DNA from: Methylocystis echinoides | Lineage (GTDB): Bacteria; Pseudomonadota; Alphaproteobacteria; Rhizobiales; Beijerinckiaceae | Length of the DNA: 64,000 bases | Assembly: GCF_040687965.1 (NCBI RefSeq) | Contig: NZ_CP156084.1 | Span: forward strand, 3,038,501 to 3,102,500 | Direction of reading: 5' to 3' | In this document: positions 42,717-52,134 of the stretch, one piece after another | Layout of the letters: every line of letters starts with the position of its first letter | Position numbering within the stretch: position 1 is the first letter of the stretch | Position numbers and translations under genes: made by a program | Notes under the pieces: generated by a model | Told to the model about the DNA's origin: nothing | The model's input: only the letters and a program-made list of their open reading frames with translations | The model's database searches: none

Positions 42717-43928
42717 ATGCAGAAGATCAAAGTGGCCAATCCCGTCGTCGAACTCGACGGCGATGAAATGACCCGCATCATCTGGGCCTTCATCAAGGAC
42801 AAGCTGATCCGGCCCTATCTCGACATCGATCTTCTTTATTACGATCTCTCGATCCAGAATCGCGACGCCACCAACGATCAGGTCACCGTCGACGCCGCCA
42901 ACGCGATCAAGCAGCATGGCGTCGGCGTGAAATGCGCCACCATCACGCCCGACGAAGCGCGCGTGAAGGAATTCAACCTCAAGGAAATGTGGAAGTCGCC
43001 GAACGGCACGATTCGCAATATCCTGGGCGGCGTCATCTTTCGCGAACCGATCATCTGCGCCAACGTCCCGCGGCTCGTGCCGCACTGGACGCAGCCGATC
43101 GTCGTCGGCCGTCACGCCTATGGCGACCAGTATCGCGCCACCGACTTCAAGGTTCCGGGCAAAGGCCGCCTCACGATCAAATTCGAGGGCGAGGATGGCC
43201 AGGTCATCGAGAAGGAAGTCTTCAAATTCCCAGGCGCCGGCGTCGCCATGGCGATGTACAACCTCGACGAGTCCATTCTGGAATTCGCGCGCGCCTCGTT
43301 CAACTACGGCCTGCAGCGCAAATTCCCCGTCTATCTCTCCACGAAGAACACAATCCTGAAGGCCTATGACGGCCGCTTCAAGGACATCTTCCAGGAGGTC
43401 TACGAGAAGGAATTCAAGTCGCAATTCGAGGCGCTGGGCCTTTGGTACGAACATCGGTTGATCGACGACATGGTGGCGTCGGCGCTGAAATGGTCGGGCG
43501 GTTACATCTGGGCCTGCAAGAACTACGACGGCGACGTGCAGTCGGACATCGTCGCGCAGGGTTTCGGTTCGCTCGGCCTGATGACGAGCGTGCTGATGAC
43601 CCCGGACGGCAAGACCGTCGAGGCGGAGGCGGCGCATGGCACGGTGACCCGCCATTATCGCGAGCACCAGAAGGGTCACGAGACCTCGACCAACTCCATC
43701 GCCTCGATTTTCGCCTGGACGCGCGGCCTCGCCCATCGCGCCAAGCTCGACGGCAACGAGGGACTGGCGCGCTTCTCGAAGACCTTGGAGGAGGTCTGCG
43801 TCAAGACCGTCGAATCTGGGTATATGACCAAGGATCTGGCGCTGCTCGTCGGCCACCATCAGAAGTGGCTGTCGACGACCGGCTTCCTCGACAAGGTCGA
43901 TGAAAATCTCCGCAAGGCGATGGTCTGA
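42717..43928 (+). CDS. icd: NADP-dependent isocitrate dehydrogenase
   Basis: 403-residue TCA-cycle enzyme converting isocitrate to 2-oxoglutarate and CO2 with NADPH formation. It belongs to the dimeric, eukaryote-like class common in alphaproteobacteria: [60 protein letters not shown] and the coenzyme region [18 protein letters not shown] lies ten bases before ATG 42717. Monocistronic, 144 bases after sbcC. Confidence 0.95.
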   Translation: MQKIKVANPVVELDGDEMTRIIWAFIKDKLIRPYLDIDLLYYDLSIQNRDATNDQVTVDAANAIKQHGVGVKCATITPDEARVKEFNLKEMWKSPNGTIRNILGGVIFREPIICANVPRLVPHWTQPIVVGRHAYGDQYRATDFKVPGKGRLTIKFEGEDGQVIEKEVFKFPGAGVAMAMYNLDESILEFARASFNYGLQRKFPVYLSTKNTILKAYDGRFKDIFQEVYEKEFKSQFEALGLWYEHRLIDDMVASALKWSGGYIWACKNYDGDVQSDIVAQGFGSLGLMTSVLMTPDGKTVEAEAAHGTVTRHYREHQKGHETSTNSIASIFAWTRGLAHRAKLDGNEGLARFSKTLEEVCVKTVESGYMTKDLALLVGHHQKWLSTTGFLDKVDENLRKAMV

Positions 43929-44056
43929 GGTCGATCGATGCGGAAGCCGCGGATTTCGGCCGGCCTCGGGCCAGCTTCGTTGCAAACTTCGATTGTGTCT
44001 GTTGCACGGCGCGTCTATATAGGCGCCGCCTATGGCCCTACGGGAGAATTGCGGCA

Positions 44057-44473
44057 ATGACGGTGGATCTGGACGAGACCTATAAACCGTCGGAAGACGA
44101 ACCTTTCATGTGCGACCGGCACCGCGAATATTTCCGTCGCAAACTGCTGGCCTGGAAAGAAGACATTCTCCACGAAAGCCGCGAGACGCTCGCGGCCCTC
44201 CAGAACGAAAACGAAAACCATCCCGATCTCGCCGATCGGGCGTCTTCCGAAACCGATCGGGCGATCGAATTGCGCGCCCGAGACCGGCAGAGAAAGCTTA
44301 TCGCCAAGATCGACGCCGCGCTGGGCCGTCTCGAAGACGGCACCTACGGCTATTGTGAGGAGACGGGCGAGCCGATTTCGTTGAAACGCCTCGATGCGCG
44401 TCCGATCGCGACCTTGTCGATTGAGGCGCAGGAGCGTCACGAGCGGCGCGAGAAAGTCTATCGCGACGACTGA
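44057..44473 (+). CDS. dksA: RNA polymerase-binding transcription factor DksA
   Basis: 138-residue factor that enters the secondary channel of RNA polymerase and works with ppGpp at stable-RNA promoters. Coiled-coil region ILHESRETLAALQNENENHP with the DLADRASSETDRAIELR tip, and the C-terminal YGYCEETGEPISLKRLDARP and LSIEAQERHERREK. The C4 zinc finger is reduced to one Cys at the usual place (another, C19, is N-terminal), as in alphaproteobacterial DksA. GGGAGA is nine bases before the ATG. A strong bidirectional-looking terminator follows. Confidence 0.93.
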   Translation: MTVDLDETYKPSEDEPFMCDRHREYFRRKLLAWKEDILHESRETLAALQNENENHPDLADRASSETDRAIELRARDRQRKLIAKIDAALGRLEDGTYGYCEETGEPISLKRLDARPIATLSIEAQERHERREKVYRDD

Positions 44474-44508
44474 CGCGTCCGTTCTTCTTCGCTGCCCATT
44501 TGGAAAGA

Positions 44509-44544
44509 AAAGGGCGTCGCCAAGCGCGACGCCCTTTCTTTTTA
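44509..44544 (+). terminator. Rho-independent terminator after dksA
   Basis: Perfect 12-bp stem AAAGGGCGTCGC (44509-44520) / GCGACGCCCTTT (44526-44537) with loop CAAGC, followed by CTTTTTATT on the plus strand. The A-rich left flank makes it usable from the convergent gene too. Confidence 0.9.
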
Positions 44545-45426
44545 TTCCTTGTCGGGCCGGCCGAGCAGGCGGGCCATTTCCGCTTCGAGCGACTCCAGCG
44601 GATCGACGTCGGGCGCCGCGGGCGGGGAAGGGGGCGGCGGAGCCGCAGGCGGCGGGCCCGGCGGGGCCGCTGGGGGAGCCGGGGGTCTGGCGCCTAAGGG
44701 CGGCGTGGCCGGCGCCCCGGGTCCCGCCGGCGGAGCCGGCGTCGGGGCAGCGGGGGGCGGCGGCGTGTCCGGTCTGGGTTGGATGGTCCGCTGCGTCCGG
44801 GCGAGGAACGGCGGCGTCGCCGGGCGCGGCGCGGCCGGACGCGGCGGCGGCGCGGCGGGACGCTGCAGCGGCGGCGGCGGCGGGGCGGGCGGCGGCGGGG
44901 GCGCGCTCGCCGCGGGCGCCGGCGCAGGAGCAGGCTCGGACGGCCCCTGCTTGCTCGGCGCGGGCGCAAAGAGATCCGGCGGCAGGTTGAGCGGACCGAC
45001 GGCGGCGGGTTTGGGCGCAGGCCCGAGGGCGGGTTTCTGCCCCGGGACAGGCGCCGGCGGCGCGGGCTCGGGGGAGGGACCGGGCGGCCACCCCGCGGCG
45101 GCGGGCTGCGCAGGCCGCGCCTCCCGAGCCGGGCGCGCGGCCAGGGCCTCGGAGGGCGAAATCGAGCCCTCGACGAGGAGGTCGTTGGGGCCGCCGATCA
45201 ACAGCAGATGTTCGGTGTCGTCGCGGCGCACAATGACGAGCTGACGTTCACGATCGAGGTCGAAAACGTCGACCACGTCCAACCGGCGGGGGCCCTTCTT
45301 GGGAGCCGCCGAGCGGATCCGGCGCCCGAACAGCAGGCGAATGATATAGAGGACGAGGAGCGCGGCGATGAGGAACGCCACGATTGCCCCAAGAATTGGG
45401 AGCAGTTGGGAGAATCGGTCTTGCAT
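44542..45426 (-). CDS. FliO-like membrane protein with long Pro/Ala-rich tail
   Basis: 294 residues. N-terminal transmembrane helix (LPILGAIVAFLIAALLVLYI), then RRLDVVDVFDLDRERQLVIV and TEHLLLIGGPNDLLVEGSI, the small FliO domain that in flagellar export assists FliP assembly, and about 190 residues of Pro/Ala-rich low complexity ending DVDPLESLEAEMARLLGR. No other flagellar gene is in the window, so it may be a FliO-like protein with another role; many Hyphomicrobiales carry such a stand-alone gene. It is divergent from cckA across a CtrA-like box. The GC-rich antisense frame over the tail is a shadow. Confidence 0.72.
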   Translation of the reverse strand: MQDRFSQLLPILGAIVAFLIAALLVLYIIRLLFGRRIRSAAPKKGPRRLDVVDVFDLDRERQLVIVRRDDTEHLLLIGGPNDLLVEGSISPSEALAARPAREARPAQPAAAGWPPGPSPEPAPPAPVPGQKPALGPAPKPAAVGPLNLPPDLFAPAPSKQGPSEPAPAPAPAASAPPPPPAPPPPPLQRPAAPPPRPAAPRPATPPFLARTQRTIQPRPDTPPPPAAPTPAPPAGPGAPATPPLGARPPAPPAAPPGPPPAAPPPPSPPAAPDVDPLESLEAEMARLLGRPDKE

Positions 45427-45502
45427 GAAGTGAGGGTCTCTCTTCGAACGCGCTTTGACGTCGCCAATTTAACAGTATTTCGGGCAAGCCTGCGCCAAAA
45501 GG

Positions 45503-45517
45503 TTAATTATTGGTTAA
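45503..45517. promoter_or_regulatory. CtrA-like binding site between fliO-like gene and cckA
   Basis: TTAA (45503-45506), seven bases, TTAA (45514-45517): the TTAA-N7-TTAA core of the CtrA box. It lies 77 bases before the fliO-like start and 213 before cckA, in a 303-base intergenic region that otherwise has no gene. Further TTAAC half-sites occur near 45470 and 45656. CtrA is the regulator activated by the CckA phosphorelay, so feedback is plausible. Confidence 0.6.
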
Positions 45518-45729
45518 TTTAGCTCGGAAAACCCCGCAACCCTCTTTCGGGGCCGTTGCCATGACCGTCGTTGACCGCCATTCTTTCGTCCGATTCCGCG
45601 CCCCGCGTGGTTTTCAAACGGACGAGGCTGGGCTTATTTGGAGCTGCGCCTTCATTAACCATAGTCTGGCATGCACAATCCAATAGCCCGGATCGCTATG
45701 CTGCGGGCGCGGGACCCAGAGCGTTCAGG

Positions 45730-48249
45730 ATGACCGACAGGACGGCGTCGTCTGCATTTGACCGAAGCGAGCGCCCCGGCAGCGCCGGGCTCGTGCTCGC
45801 GCTGGCCCTCGCGATTCTCGCGGTTCTCGGCGCCTATTTTCTCGCCCCGGCGACCCTGACGCCGCGTTTCGTCCTGCTCGCCCTCGCCTTGTTCGCCGTG
45901 GCCGGCGTCTTCTTCTTGTTCGCCTATGCGGTTGGGCTGATCCAGGTCTCGCCGCGCGTCGCGGGCAACGACATTACGAGGCTCATCGCCGAATCCACGA
46001 CCGAGGGCCTGCTCGTCACGAGGGGCGACAGGCAGATCGTGTACGCCAACGCGGCCTATATGGACCTCTGCGGCGCCCGAGACGCATCGGGCCTCCAGGT
46101 CGTCGAGCGGCTGTTCTCGGGGCCGCCGGAGGTCTCCGAGGCGATCTACCGGCTTGCCCAGGCGGCCCGCGCCGGGACCCCGCATGTCGAGGAGCTGCGC
46201 CTGTCGCCGCCGCTCACCGGCGGCGCCGCCGTCGGCTGGTACCGGATCAAGGTGCGGCCGCTGCCGCAATCCGGGTCGCGGGCGTCGCTGTGGCGGGTCG
46301 CCGACGTGACCGGCGAGCGCCAACGGCAGGAAGGCGTGTTCCAGGAGCTTCAGCACGCGATCGACTTTCTCGACCATGCGCCAGCCGGCTTCTTCTCGGC
46401 CGCGCCCGACGGCGCCGTGCCGTATATGAACAGGACGCTCGCCACCTGGCTCGGCTATGATCTCACGCAGGTCGGATCGGGCGGCGCGACGATCGCCTCG
46501 ATCGTGGCCAACAACGGCGCGGCGCTGCTCGCGGCGGTGTCCGGCGCGCCGGGCGAGGTGCTCACCGAGCAGATCGACCTCGATCTGCGCTGCCGCGATG
46601 GCCGGCCGCTGCCGGCGCGGCTCTTACATCAGGTCGCGTTCGGGCAGGACGGCGCGGCCGGTCCGTCGCGCACGCTCGTGCTCAACCGCGCCGCCGGCGA
46701 GAAGTCGGAAGAGGGGCTGCGCGCGGCCGAGGTGCGATTCGCGCGCTTCTTCAACTCGACGCCCATGGCGATCGCAACGCTGGACGCGAACGGGCGCGTG
46801 CTCGACTCCAACGCCGCTTTCGCCAAGCTGCTGCCGCGGGCGCTCAAAGCCGGCGCGGCGAAAGAGGGCTGGTCGCTTCTCGCGGGGCTCGGCGAGCGCG
46901 ACGCCGAGGCGCTGCGCAAGGCCATCGAGGACGCGATCGACGGCAAGGGCGACGTCAAGCCCGTGAATGTCTCCTTCGACGAGGGCGCCGGCCCGCGTTC
47001 GGCGCGCTTCTTCGTGTCGCCCGCGGAAGACGGCGGCCAGAAGGGCGCGACCATCTATGCGCTCGACACCACCGAGCAGCGCAAACTGCAGGAGGAATTC
47101 GCCCAGTCGCAGAAGATGAACGCGGTCGGCCAGCTCGCGGGCGGCATCGCGCACGACTTCAACAATATGTTGACGGCGATCATCGGCTATTCAGATTTCC
47201 TGCTGTCGAGCCATCGCCCGACCGATCCGAGCTTCAAGGACATTCGTCAGATCAAGGCGACGGCCGAGCGCGCGGCGGGCCTCACCCGCCAGCTGCTCGC
47301 CTTCTCGCGTCGCCAGACCCTGCGGCCGCAAGTGCTTCAGCTCGGCGACGCGCTTTCAGAACTGCAACTGCTGTTGCTGCGCGTCGTCGGCGAGAAGAAC
47401 GAGCTCGAACTGCGCCATGGCCGCGATCTTTGGTACGTGAAAGCCGATCTCACGCAGTTCGAGCAGGTGATCATCAATCTGCTCGCCAATGCGCGCGACG
47501 CCATGCCCGAGTCGGGCGGGCTGATGCAGATCCGCACCCGCAATGTTTCCAAGGAGGAATGCGCGAGCTTCAACGAGCCGCATCTCGTCGCCGCCGACTA
47601 TGTCCTCGTCGAAGTCGAAGATAATGGCGCGGGCATTCCCCCGGAGGTGATCGAAAAGATTTTCGAGCCCTTCTTCACCACCAAGGAGGTCGGCAAGGGC
47701 ACCGGACTCGGGCTCTCGACCGTCTTCGGCATCGTCAAACAGTCGGGCGGCTTCATTTTCGCGTCGAGCGACGTCGGCAAGGGCACGACCTTCCGGATTT
47801 TCCTGCCGCGCTACATCCCCGACGAAAAGGAAACCCCGAAGAAGGAGATCGAGGCGAAGCCCCAGGGCGATTATACGGGGCAGGGCGTCATTCTGCTGGT
47901 CGAGGACGAGGATGCGGTGCGCTCGATCGGCGCCCGCTCGCTCAAGACGCGCGGCTTCACGGTTCTCGAAGCAACGACCGGCCTCGAGGCGCTGGAGGTC
48001 GTAGAGGAGGTCGGCGGGAAAATCGACCTTATCGTCTCCGACGTCGTCATGCCGGAAATGGACGGGCCCGCGATGTACGCCGAACTGCGCAAACGCGGCG
48101 TGACCGCCAAGGTGATCTTCGTGTCGGGCTACGCCGAGGAAGCCTTCGCCAAGAACCTTCCCGAAGGAGAGTTCGGCTTCCTGCCCAAGCCGTTCTCGAT
48201 CAAGCAGCTGGTCGAGACGGTGAAGGCGCATCTCCCCGCGCAGGGGTGA
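45730..48249 (+). CDS. cckA: Hybrid sensor histidine kinase CckA, cell-cycle kinase
   Basis: 839-residue bifunctional kinase/phosphatase at the top of the CckA-ChpT-CtrA relay controlling the alphaproteobacterial cell cycle. Two N-terminal transmembrane helices (about 17-62), PAS domains (about 80-190 and on to about 450), HisKA with His475 in [20 protein letters not shown], HATPase ([48 protein letters not shown]) and a C-terminal receiver with phosphoacceptor D771 ([13 protein letters not shown]) and FLPKPFSI. All catalytic residues intact. ATG 45730 opens the protein before the first membrane helix; the Shine-Dalgarno is weak. Confidence 0.93.
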   Translation: MTDRTASSAFDRSERPGSAGLVLALALAILAVLGAYFLAPATLTPRFVLLALALFAVAGVFFLFAYAVGLIQVSPRVAGNDITRLIAESTTEGLLVTRGDRQIVYANAAYMDLCGARDASGLQVVERLFSGPPEVSEAIYRLAQAARAGTPHVEELRLSPPLTGGAAVGWYRIKVRPLPQSGSRASLWRVADVTGERQRQEGVFQELQHAIDFLDHAPAGFFSAAPDGAVPYMNRTLATWLGYDLTQVGSGGATIASIVANNGAALLAAVSGAPGEVLTEQIDLDLRCRDGRPLPARLLHQVAFGQDGAAGPSRTLVLNRAAGEKSEEGLRAAEVRFARFFNSTPMAIATLDANGRVLDSNAAFAKLLPRALKAGAAKEGWSLLAGLGERDAEALRKAIEDAIDGKGDVKPVNVSFDEGAGPRSARFFVSPAEDGGQKGATIYALDTTEQRKLQEEFAQSQKMNAVGQLAGGIAHDFNNMLTAIIGYSDFLLSSHRPTDPSFKDIRQIKATAERAAGLTRQLLAFSRRQTLRPQVLQLGDALSELQLLLLRVVGEKNELELRHGRDLWYVKADLTQFEQVIINLLANARDAMPESGGLMQIRTRNVSKEECASFNEPHLVAADYVLVEVEDNGAGIPPEVIEKIFEPFFTTKEVGKGTGLGLSTVFGIVKQSGGFIFASSDVGKGTTFRIFLPRYIPDEKETPKKEIEAKPQGDYTGQGVILLVEDEDAVRSIGARSLKTRGFTVLEATTGLEALEVVEEVGGKIDLIVSDVVMPEMDGPAMYAELRKRGVTAKVIFVSGYAEEAFAKNLPEGEFGFLPKPFSIKQLVETVKAHLPAQG

Positions 48250-48261
48250 GGATGCAAGCCT

Positions 48262-49419
48262 TCAAGGAGCGGCGTCTTTTTTCAAAAACGCCGTCACGTT
48301 TCTCGCGAGACTTTGCATGGCTTCGTCATTGGCCATGCAGTTTAGATGCGCATCCGTCTCGCTCACGCGCCAGTTAGCCATCGTGACGTTGACGCTGAAA
48401 GACGGAAAGCCGTCGTACACTGTCGCCTGGTTGGCGCGCTGTTGCTGGAACGAGGTCTGATAGAAAGACCTGTCTCTCCTGTGCGTGACGACGGCGGGCT
48501 GCGCGGTTACGCCTTCCGCGACCGGCGTCGTCACATTGAGCACGAAGAAGGCGGCGCCGCGGCTCTTCGACAAACTCTCGATGTTCCCGAGGAGTTTTCT
48601 CGTCAACGCGAGGCCGTACGCGGTTCGTTTGCTTGCCGGATACAGCGAGATGGCGAAGTGGCTTTTCTCGGTTTTCAGATTTTCGTTTTCGAGAAAAGGA
48701 TTCCTGTTGTCCGGGTCGGCCGGGTCCCAGTCCGGCGCGACGGGCCCCGAATAATTCACGAGCGGCGCGTAGGGCGGGGGAAGGAACCGCTCCCAATATT
48801 CGTCGAGACCCTTCTGCGGGTTGAAAATCCGATTGAGAAAAACCCCGATCTTCGTCCGCGCGGGCTTCCTGACGACCTCGCCGAGCTGATAGTTCGGACC
48901 CTCGAGCTTGTCTTCCTTGAGAACATAAGTTGGCTTTATCGCCCCGTCTTTCGGCATATGAGTTGGAAAGACGTTGTTCCAGACGTCGTTGGAGAATGTC
49001 TGCCACAGCAGCACCATGTCGGCCCGATGCCTGGCGAGATACTCTTGCAGCGCAAGATATTCCTGGTCGTTTCCATAACCCGCGGTTCCGATGGTGAAGA
49101 CCTTGAATGCGCCGGAGGCCGAAAGATAGTGTTCGAGAAGACGCTCGGGCGTGGACTGCGGCGGGCAGGCGGCCGCCTCCACTTGCGAGTCGCCGAGCAA
49201 GACGATGACAAAGTCCTTGTCGGCGTATTGGATCGGCTGACCGCGGAATCCGAACTCGTTGAGCGCTTCGTTTTCGACATGCGAACGCCAGCCGGCGGTA
49301 ATTTCCGTGTCCCACTTCGGGTAATCGACGATTCTCAGTAGTCCCTCGACGCCGACGACGGCGACGGCAATGGTGGCGAAAGAGACAAACATCCCCATGC
49401 CGGTTTCTTTATATTTCAT
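48262..49419 (-). CDS. SGNH/GDSL-hydrolase-like membrane-anchored protein
   Basis: 385-residue protein with an N-terminal signal anchor (MGMFVSFATIAVAVVGVEGL). Block I VIVLLGDSQVEAAACPP carries the nucleophile Ser; TIGTAGYGNDQEYLALQEYL, LLWQTFSNDVWNNVFP (block III Asn-Asp) and WRVSETDAHLNCMAND near the end (the block V Asp and His) complete an SGNH layout. Such periplasmic proteins deacetylate or acetylate glycans or act as esterases. ATG 49419 is preferred to a TTG two codons earlier. It converges on cckA. Substrate unknown. Confidence 0.75.
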   Translation of the reverse strand: MKYKETGMGMFVSFATIAVAVVGVEGLLRIVDYPKWDTEITAGWRSHVENEALNEFGFRGQPIQYADKDFVIVLLGDSQVEAAACPPQSTPERLLEHYLSASGAFKVFTIGTAGYGNDQEYLALQEYLARHRADMVLLWQTFSNDVWNNVFPTHMPKDGAIKPTYVLKEDKLEGPNYQLGEVVRKPARTKIGVFLNRIFNPQKGLDEYWERFLPPPYAPLVNYSGPVAPDWDPADPDNRNPFLENENLKTEKSHFAISLYPASKRTAYGLALTRKLLGNIESLSKSRGAAFFVLNVTTPVAEGVTAQPAVVTHRRDRSFYQTSFQQQRANQATVYDGFPSFSVNVTMANWRVSETDAHLNCMANDEAMQSLARNVTAFLKKDAAP

Positions 49420-49549
49420 TCTCAAACTCTTGGACTTCGATTCCCGTTTGCGATGATAAAATCACGCGCCCCTGCAGCGGAGGTTTTAAGACCACGCCGC
49501 GACGTATTTAGCAATAATTCAGGCTTCAATCTCGAGGCGGCGCCCGGCG

Positions 49550-50662
49550 CTAAAGCATGGGGGCCACGACCCTCACCCGACGCTTGGCGCCATCCGGTCC
49601 GACGACCTCGCGGAAGACCTCCGGGGGGACGCCGCTCTCCCGCGCCTCAGGAAGGGGGGCCGTTACGGACGCGGCCGCCGGGCCAATCGGTTGCCGGGCG
49701 CGCGGATCGCCGGGCAGGATCGGGCGGGACATTTGCTCGGCCTGTTCGGCCGTGACCATCTGATCCTTGTTGTTGCGCTCGGCGAGAATGCGTTCGGCTT
49801 CCGCCAGCGCCTCGGTCCAGCTTTTTCCGGGCGGCTTGCAGCCGCAGGAAGCGTCGTAGCGCGTCTCGAACTTGTGCGCATTGGGATGGTCGGCATAGGG
49901 CTCGCCGTCGATCGAAACAGCGGATTCGAGGCCTTTCCACTGCGATTGCGTGTAAAGCTTCGCTTCGGCGCCGGGGCACATGGCCTTGCAGAGCGCATCG
50001 AGATCGTCGAGCTGGGAATACTTGGCCGTATAAGTGATGGGAAAGAAGCCGCCGTCGCATCCGCGCACGCAAAGCGCCACAGGGCCGCCCATCCGGCGCG
50101 TCCCTTGCTCGAACGTCTCGTCGTCGGTCAGCCCCGCCTCGGGATTGACCGGCGCCTCGCGCAGGCCGGGAGCCTGATCCGGCGGGCGGACGCCGAACAG
50201 CTCTTCGAAGAAGCTTCCCGGATCGGGCTGGCGGGCGGCGATGGTGGGGTTGCGGCACTCCACCTCGTAGCGCGCCATGAGGGCCTGACGCTGGCTGTCG
50301 TCCAAGGCGGCCTGCTCATAGGCGGCGATGTTGCCGCGAAGGGCGCTGAGACGGGCGTTGATCCCGTCGCACTGGGGCGGGGGCGGCTCGCCGAAAAACA
50401 GGAAAGTCTGCCGGTCGCAGCCCATCGACTGGCCTTTGACCGCAAGGCGGCTGTATTCCGCCCGTAGCTTCGCGGCGCCGGCGCGATAGCGCGCCGCCAT
50501 GCCTTCGGCGCCGGCCTTGGCGATCTGTCCGCGCAGATCCAGGCAACGGGCGCTCTCCGCCCGGGCGGCCGGCGCTGCGAGGCCCAGCGGCGCAAGGACG
50601 GCGGCGCAGCACGCAGCGGTGAAAATTTTGCGGAAGGCCCTTGGCCCCAGAATCGGCCTCAT
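49550..50662 (-). CDS. Secreted DUF2865 protein
   Basis: 370-residue exported protein. Signal peptide ending APAARA; a helical part (residues about 35-130), then the DUF2865 core: VALCVRGCDGGFFPITYTAK, LDALCKAMCPGAEAKLYTQS and YDASCGCKPPGKSW, with several Cys that likely form disulfides, and a Pro-rich end. GGAG six bases before the ATG. The family is restricted mainly to Hyphomicrobiales and is uncharacterised; an envelope role is likely. It is divergent from creA with a 300-base intergenic stretch in which I see no further gene. Confidence 0.85.
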   Translation of the reverse strand: MRPILGPRAFRKIFTAACCAAVLAPLGLAAPAARAESARCLDLRGQIAKAGAEGMAARYRAGAAKLRAEYSRLAVKGQSMGCDRQTFLFFGEPPPPQCDGINARLSALRGNIAAYEQAALDDSQRQALMARYEVECRNPTIAARQPDPGSFFEELFGVRPPDQAPGLREAPVNPEAGLTDDETFEQGTRRMGGPVALCVRGCDGGFFPITYTAKYSQLDDLDALCKAMCPGAEAKLYTQSQWKGLESAVSIDGEPYADHPNAHKFETRYDASCGCKPPGKSWTEALAEAERILAERNNKDQMVTAEQAEQMSRPILPGDPRARQPIGPAAASVTAPLPEARESGVPPEVFREVVGPDGAKRRVRVVAPML

Positions 50663-50962
50663 CCATTGCTCCGGCTGAAGCCTCGTTTCGATCCGACGCT
50701 GGTCGGACCGGTCTCCAGCTCTTTGGTTCTCGACGCGCTTTTCGGCGAAGCGATCGTTCGCCCGAAAACGCCAGCGCGGACCCGATCCCCGCCAGTGTTG
50801 GCTGAATCCCGCCGCGGATCAACTTTCGGCGATTTTCCAGCCTTTCTTGTCCGTAACAAGGCGGTCGCGCGGCTGCGACGGGCGCGCTTTTTTCGGCGCG
50901 GCCCTTCCCTTGAGCGCGGTCTTCGCCCATATCCGGCGCGGACGCCACTGGAGATCGGCCCG

Positions 50963-51493
50963 ATGAAGTCTTCTGTTGAAACGATTTCGCTTTGCACGAT
51001 TGCCCTGGGGGCGGCGCTCGCCGCCGGCTCGGTCTCGGCGCAGGAAGGGCCGGATCTGATCTTCCGCAAGTCCACCGACTTCAAGCTGCTCACGCCCAAT
51101 GACAAGCTCGCGACCTATGTCGTCGACGACCCGATCATCGAAAACGTCGCCTGCGCCTATACGGCCCACGAAAAAGGCGGCGTCGCCGGCATGTTCGGCG
51201 TCGCCGAGCAGACCTCGGAAGTCTCGCTCGCCTGCAATCAGTACGGACCCGTCAAGCTGCGCAAGGAAAACGAGAAATTTTCCCAGGGAGATCTCGTGAT
51301 CAGCGAGCGCCGGTCGCTGCTGTGGAAGCAGATGCATATCGTGCGTGGGTGCGACGCCAAGCGCAACATGCTGATCTACATGATCTATTCTGACAAGCTC
51401 ATTGAAGGCTCGCCGGAAAATTCGACCTCCGCGGTCCCGATCCAGCCCTGGGGCGGCGCGACCCCGCCGCAGTGCAAGGACTGGGTCAAGTAA
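50963..51493 (+). CDS. creA: CreA-family periplasmic protein
   Basis: 176-residue exported protein with signal peptide MKSSVETISLCTIALGAALA to SVSAQ. CreA core: VDDPIIENVACAYTAHEKGG, GMFGVAEQTSEVSLACNQYG, SLLWKQMHIVRGCDAKRNML and a C-terminal Cys (PPQCKDWVK). Four Cys suggest two disulfides. GGAG (50950-50953) is nine bases before the ATG. The family is widespread in proteobacteria; the biochemical role is not known. It converges on a small secreted protein gene three bases away. Confidence 0.88.
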   Translation: MKSSVETISLCTIALGAALAAGSVSAQEGPDLIFRKSTDFKLLTPNDKLATYVVDDPIIENVACAYTAHEKGGVAGMFGVAEQTSEVSLACNQYGPVKLRKENEKFSQGDLVISERRSLLWKQMHIVRGCDAKRNMLIYMIYSDKLIEGSPENSTSAVPIQPWGGATPPQCKDWVK

Positions 51494-51496
51494 CCC

Positions 51497-51829
51497 TCAG
51501 TCTGCGCAGGCGATCACCATCGCGTCGGTCTGCTGCGACGGACGCGACGCGGCGGCCGGAATGGCGGCGGTCACGTCGTCGGCGCGGCCATAGGCCTGGG
51601 CGGGTCCGTGGCCGTGGGCTTCGCACCAGGCGTCGGCGACGATGCGGCCGCAGTCGGACTTGCCCTTGAGGCATTCCGTGACCCCATAGCCGTCGTCGGG
51701 AACAAGGAAGGTTTCCGGCGCGGCCTGTGCATTGGCGCTCAGCGCCGCCGCCACGAGCGCGCCGGCGACGAGGGGCACGGCGATCCGGAACCAGAGGGTG
51801 CTTTCGATCTTCGACGACTGGATGAACAT
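51497..51829 (-). CDS. Small secreted protein of unknown function
   Basis: 110 residues: signal anchor/peptide (FRIAVPLVAGALVAAALSANA, cleavage after AQA) and a mature domain of about 75 residues with four Cys (VTECLKGKSDCGRIVADAWC split, VIACAD). The pattern ECLKGKSDCG followed by ADAWCEAHGHG looks like a conserved small periplasmic domain seen in Hyphomicrobiales. No clear Shine-Dalgarno. Function unknown. Confidence 0.6.
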   Translation of the reverse strand: MFIQSSKIESTLWFRIAVPLVAGALVAAALSANAQAAPETFLVPDDGYGVTECLKGKSDCGRIVADAWCEAHGHGPAQAYGRADDVTAAIPAAASRPSQQTDAMVIACAD

Positions 51830-51985
51830 TGAGGCGCCCGCTCATGCGCCGCCGGAAGATAGGGCGGCCACGGTCGATCGTGGCGGGGCCGGGTAAAATA
51901 AATGTTAAGCCGCCTTGATTCCGCCCGAATGCGGCGCCGCCACAACGCGCTTGACGCGGCGGCGCGCCGGGCGCATGGTCGCGCC

Positions 51986-52042
51986 ATGAGGCTCTTCCTG
52001 ACGCTCTATTGCCGAATTTGCGGCCGGATCATCATCAGCTAG
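51986..52042 (+). CDS. Possible leader peptide upstream of cysS
   Basis: An 18-codon frame, MRLFLTLYCRICGRIIIS, with two Cys codons close together, ending 92 bases before cysS. TTGACG (51951-51956) and a weak CATGGT 17 bases later would place transcription start at about 51986, making it leaderless; there is no Shine-Dalgarno. TGAGGCTC at 51987-51994 can pair with GAGCCTCA at 52059-52066, and a GGCC-GGGCT-GGCC hairpin lies just before cysS. Suggests Cys-dependent attenuation; unproven. Confidence 0.35.
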   Translation: MRLFLTLYCRICGRIIIS

Positions 52043-52134
52043 CGACCATCGCTGGCCGGAGCCTCACGTCGTTCCTAAAGAGCCTGATCCAAACGACATG
52101 AAACGCGCCGGCCGGGCTGGCCCGAGAGGATTTC

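Noticed and set aside
44549-45244. Gly-rich open frame opposite the Pro-rich tail of the FliO-like protein
   Set aside because: Pro codons (CCN) read as Gly on the other strand; the minus-strand frame has a membrane helix and a recognisable domain, the plus-strand frame has neither.
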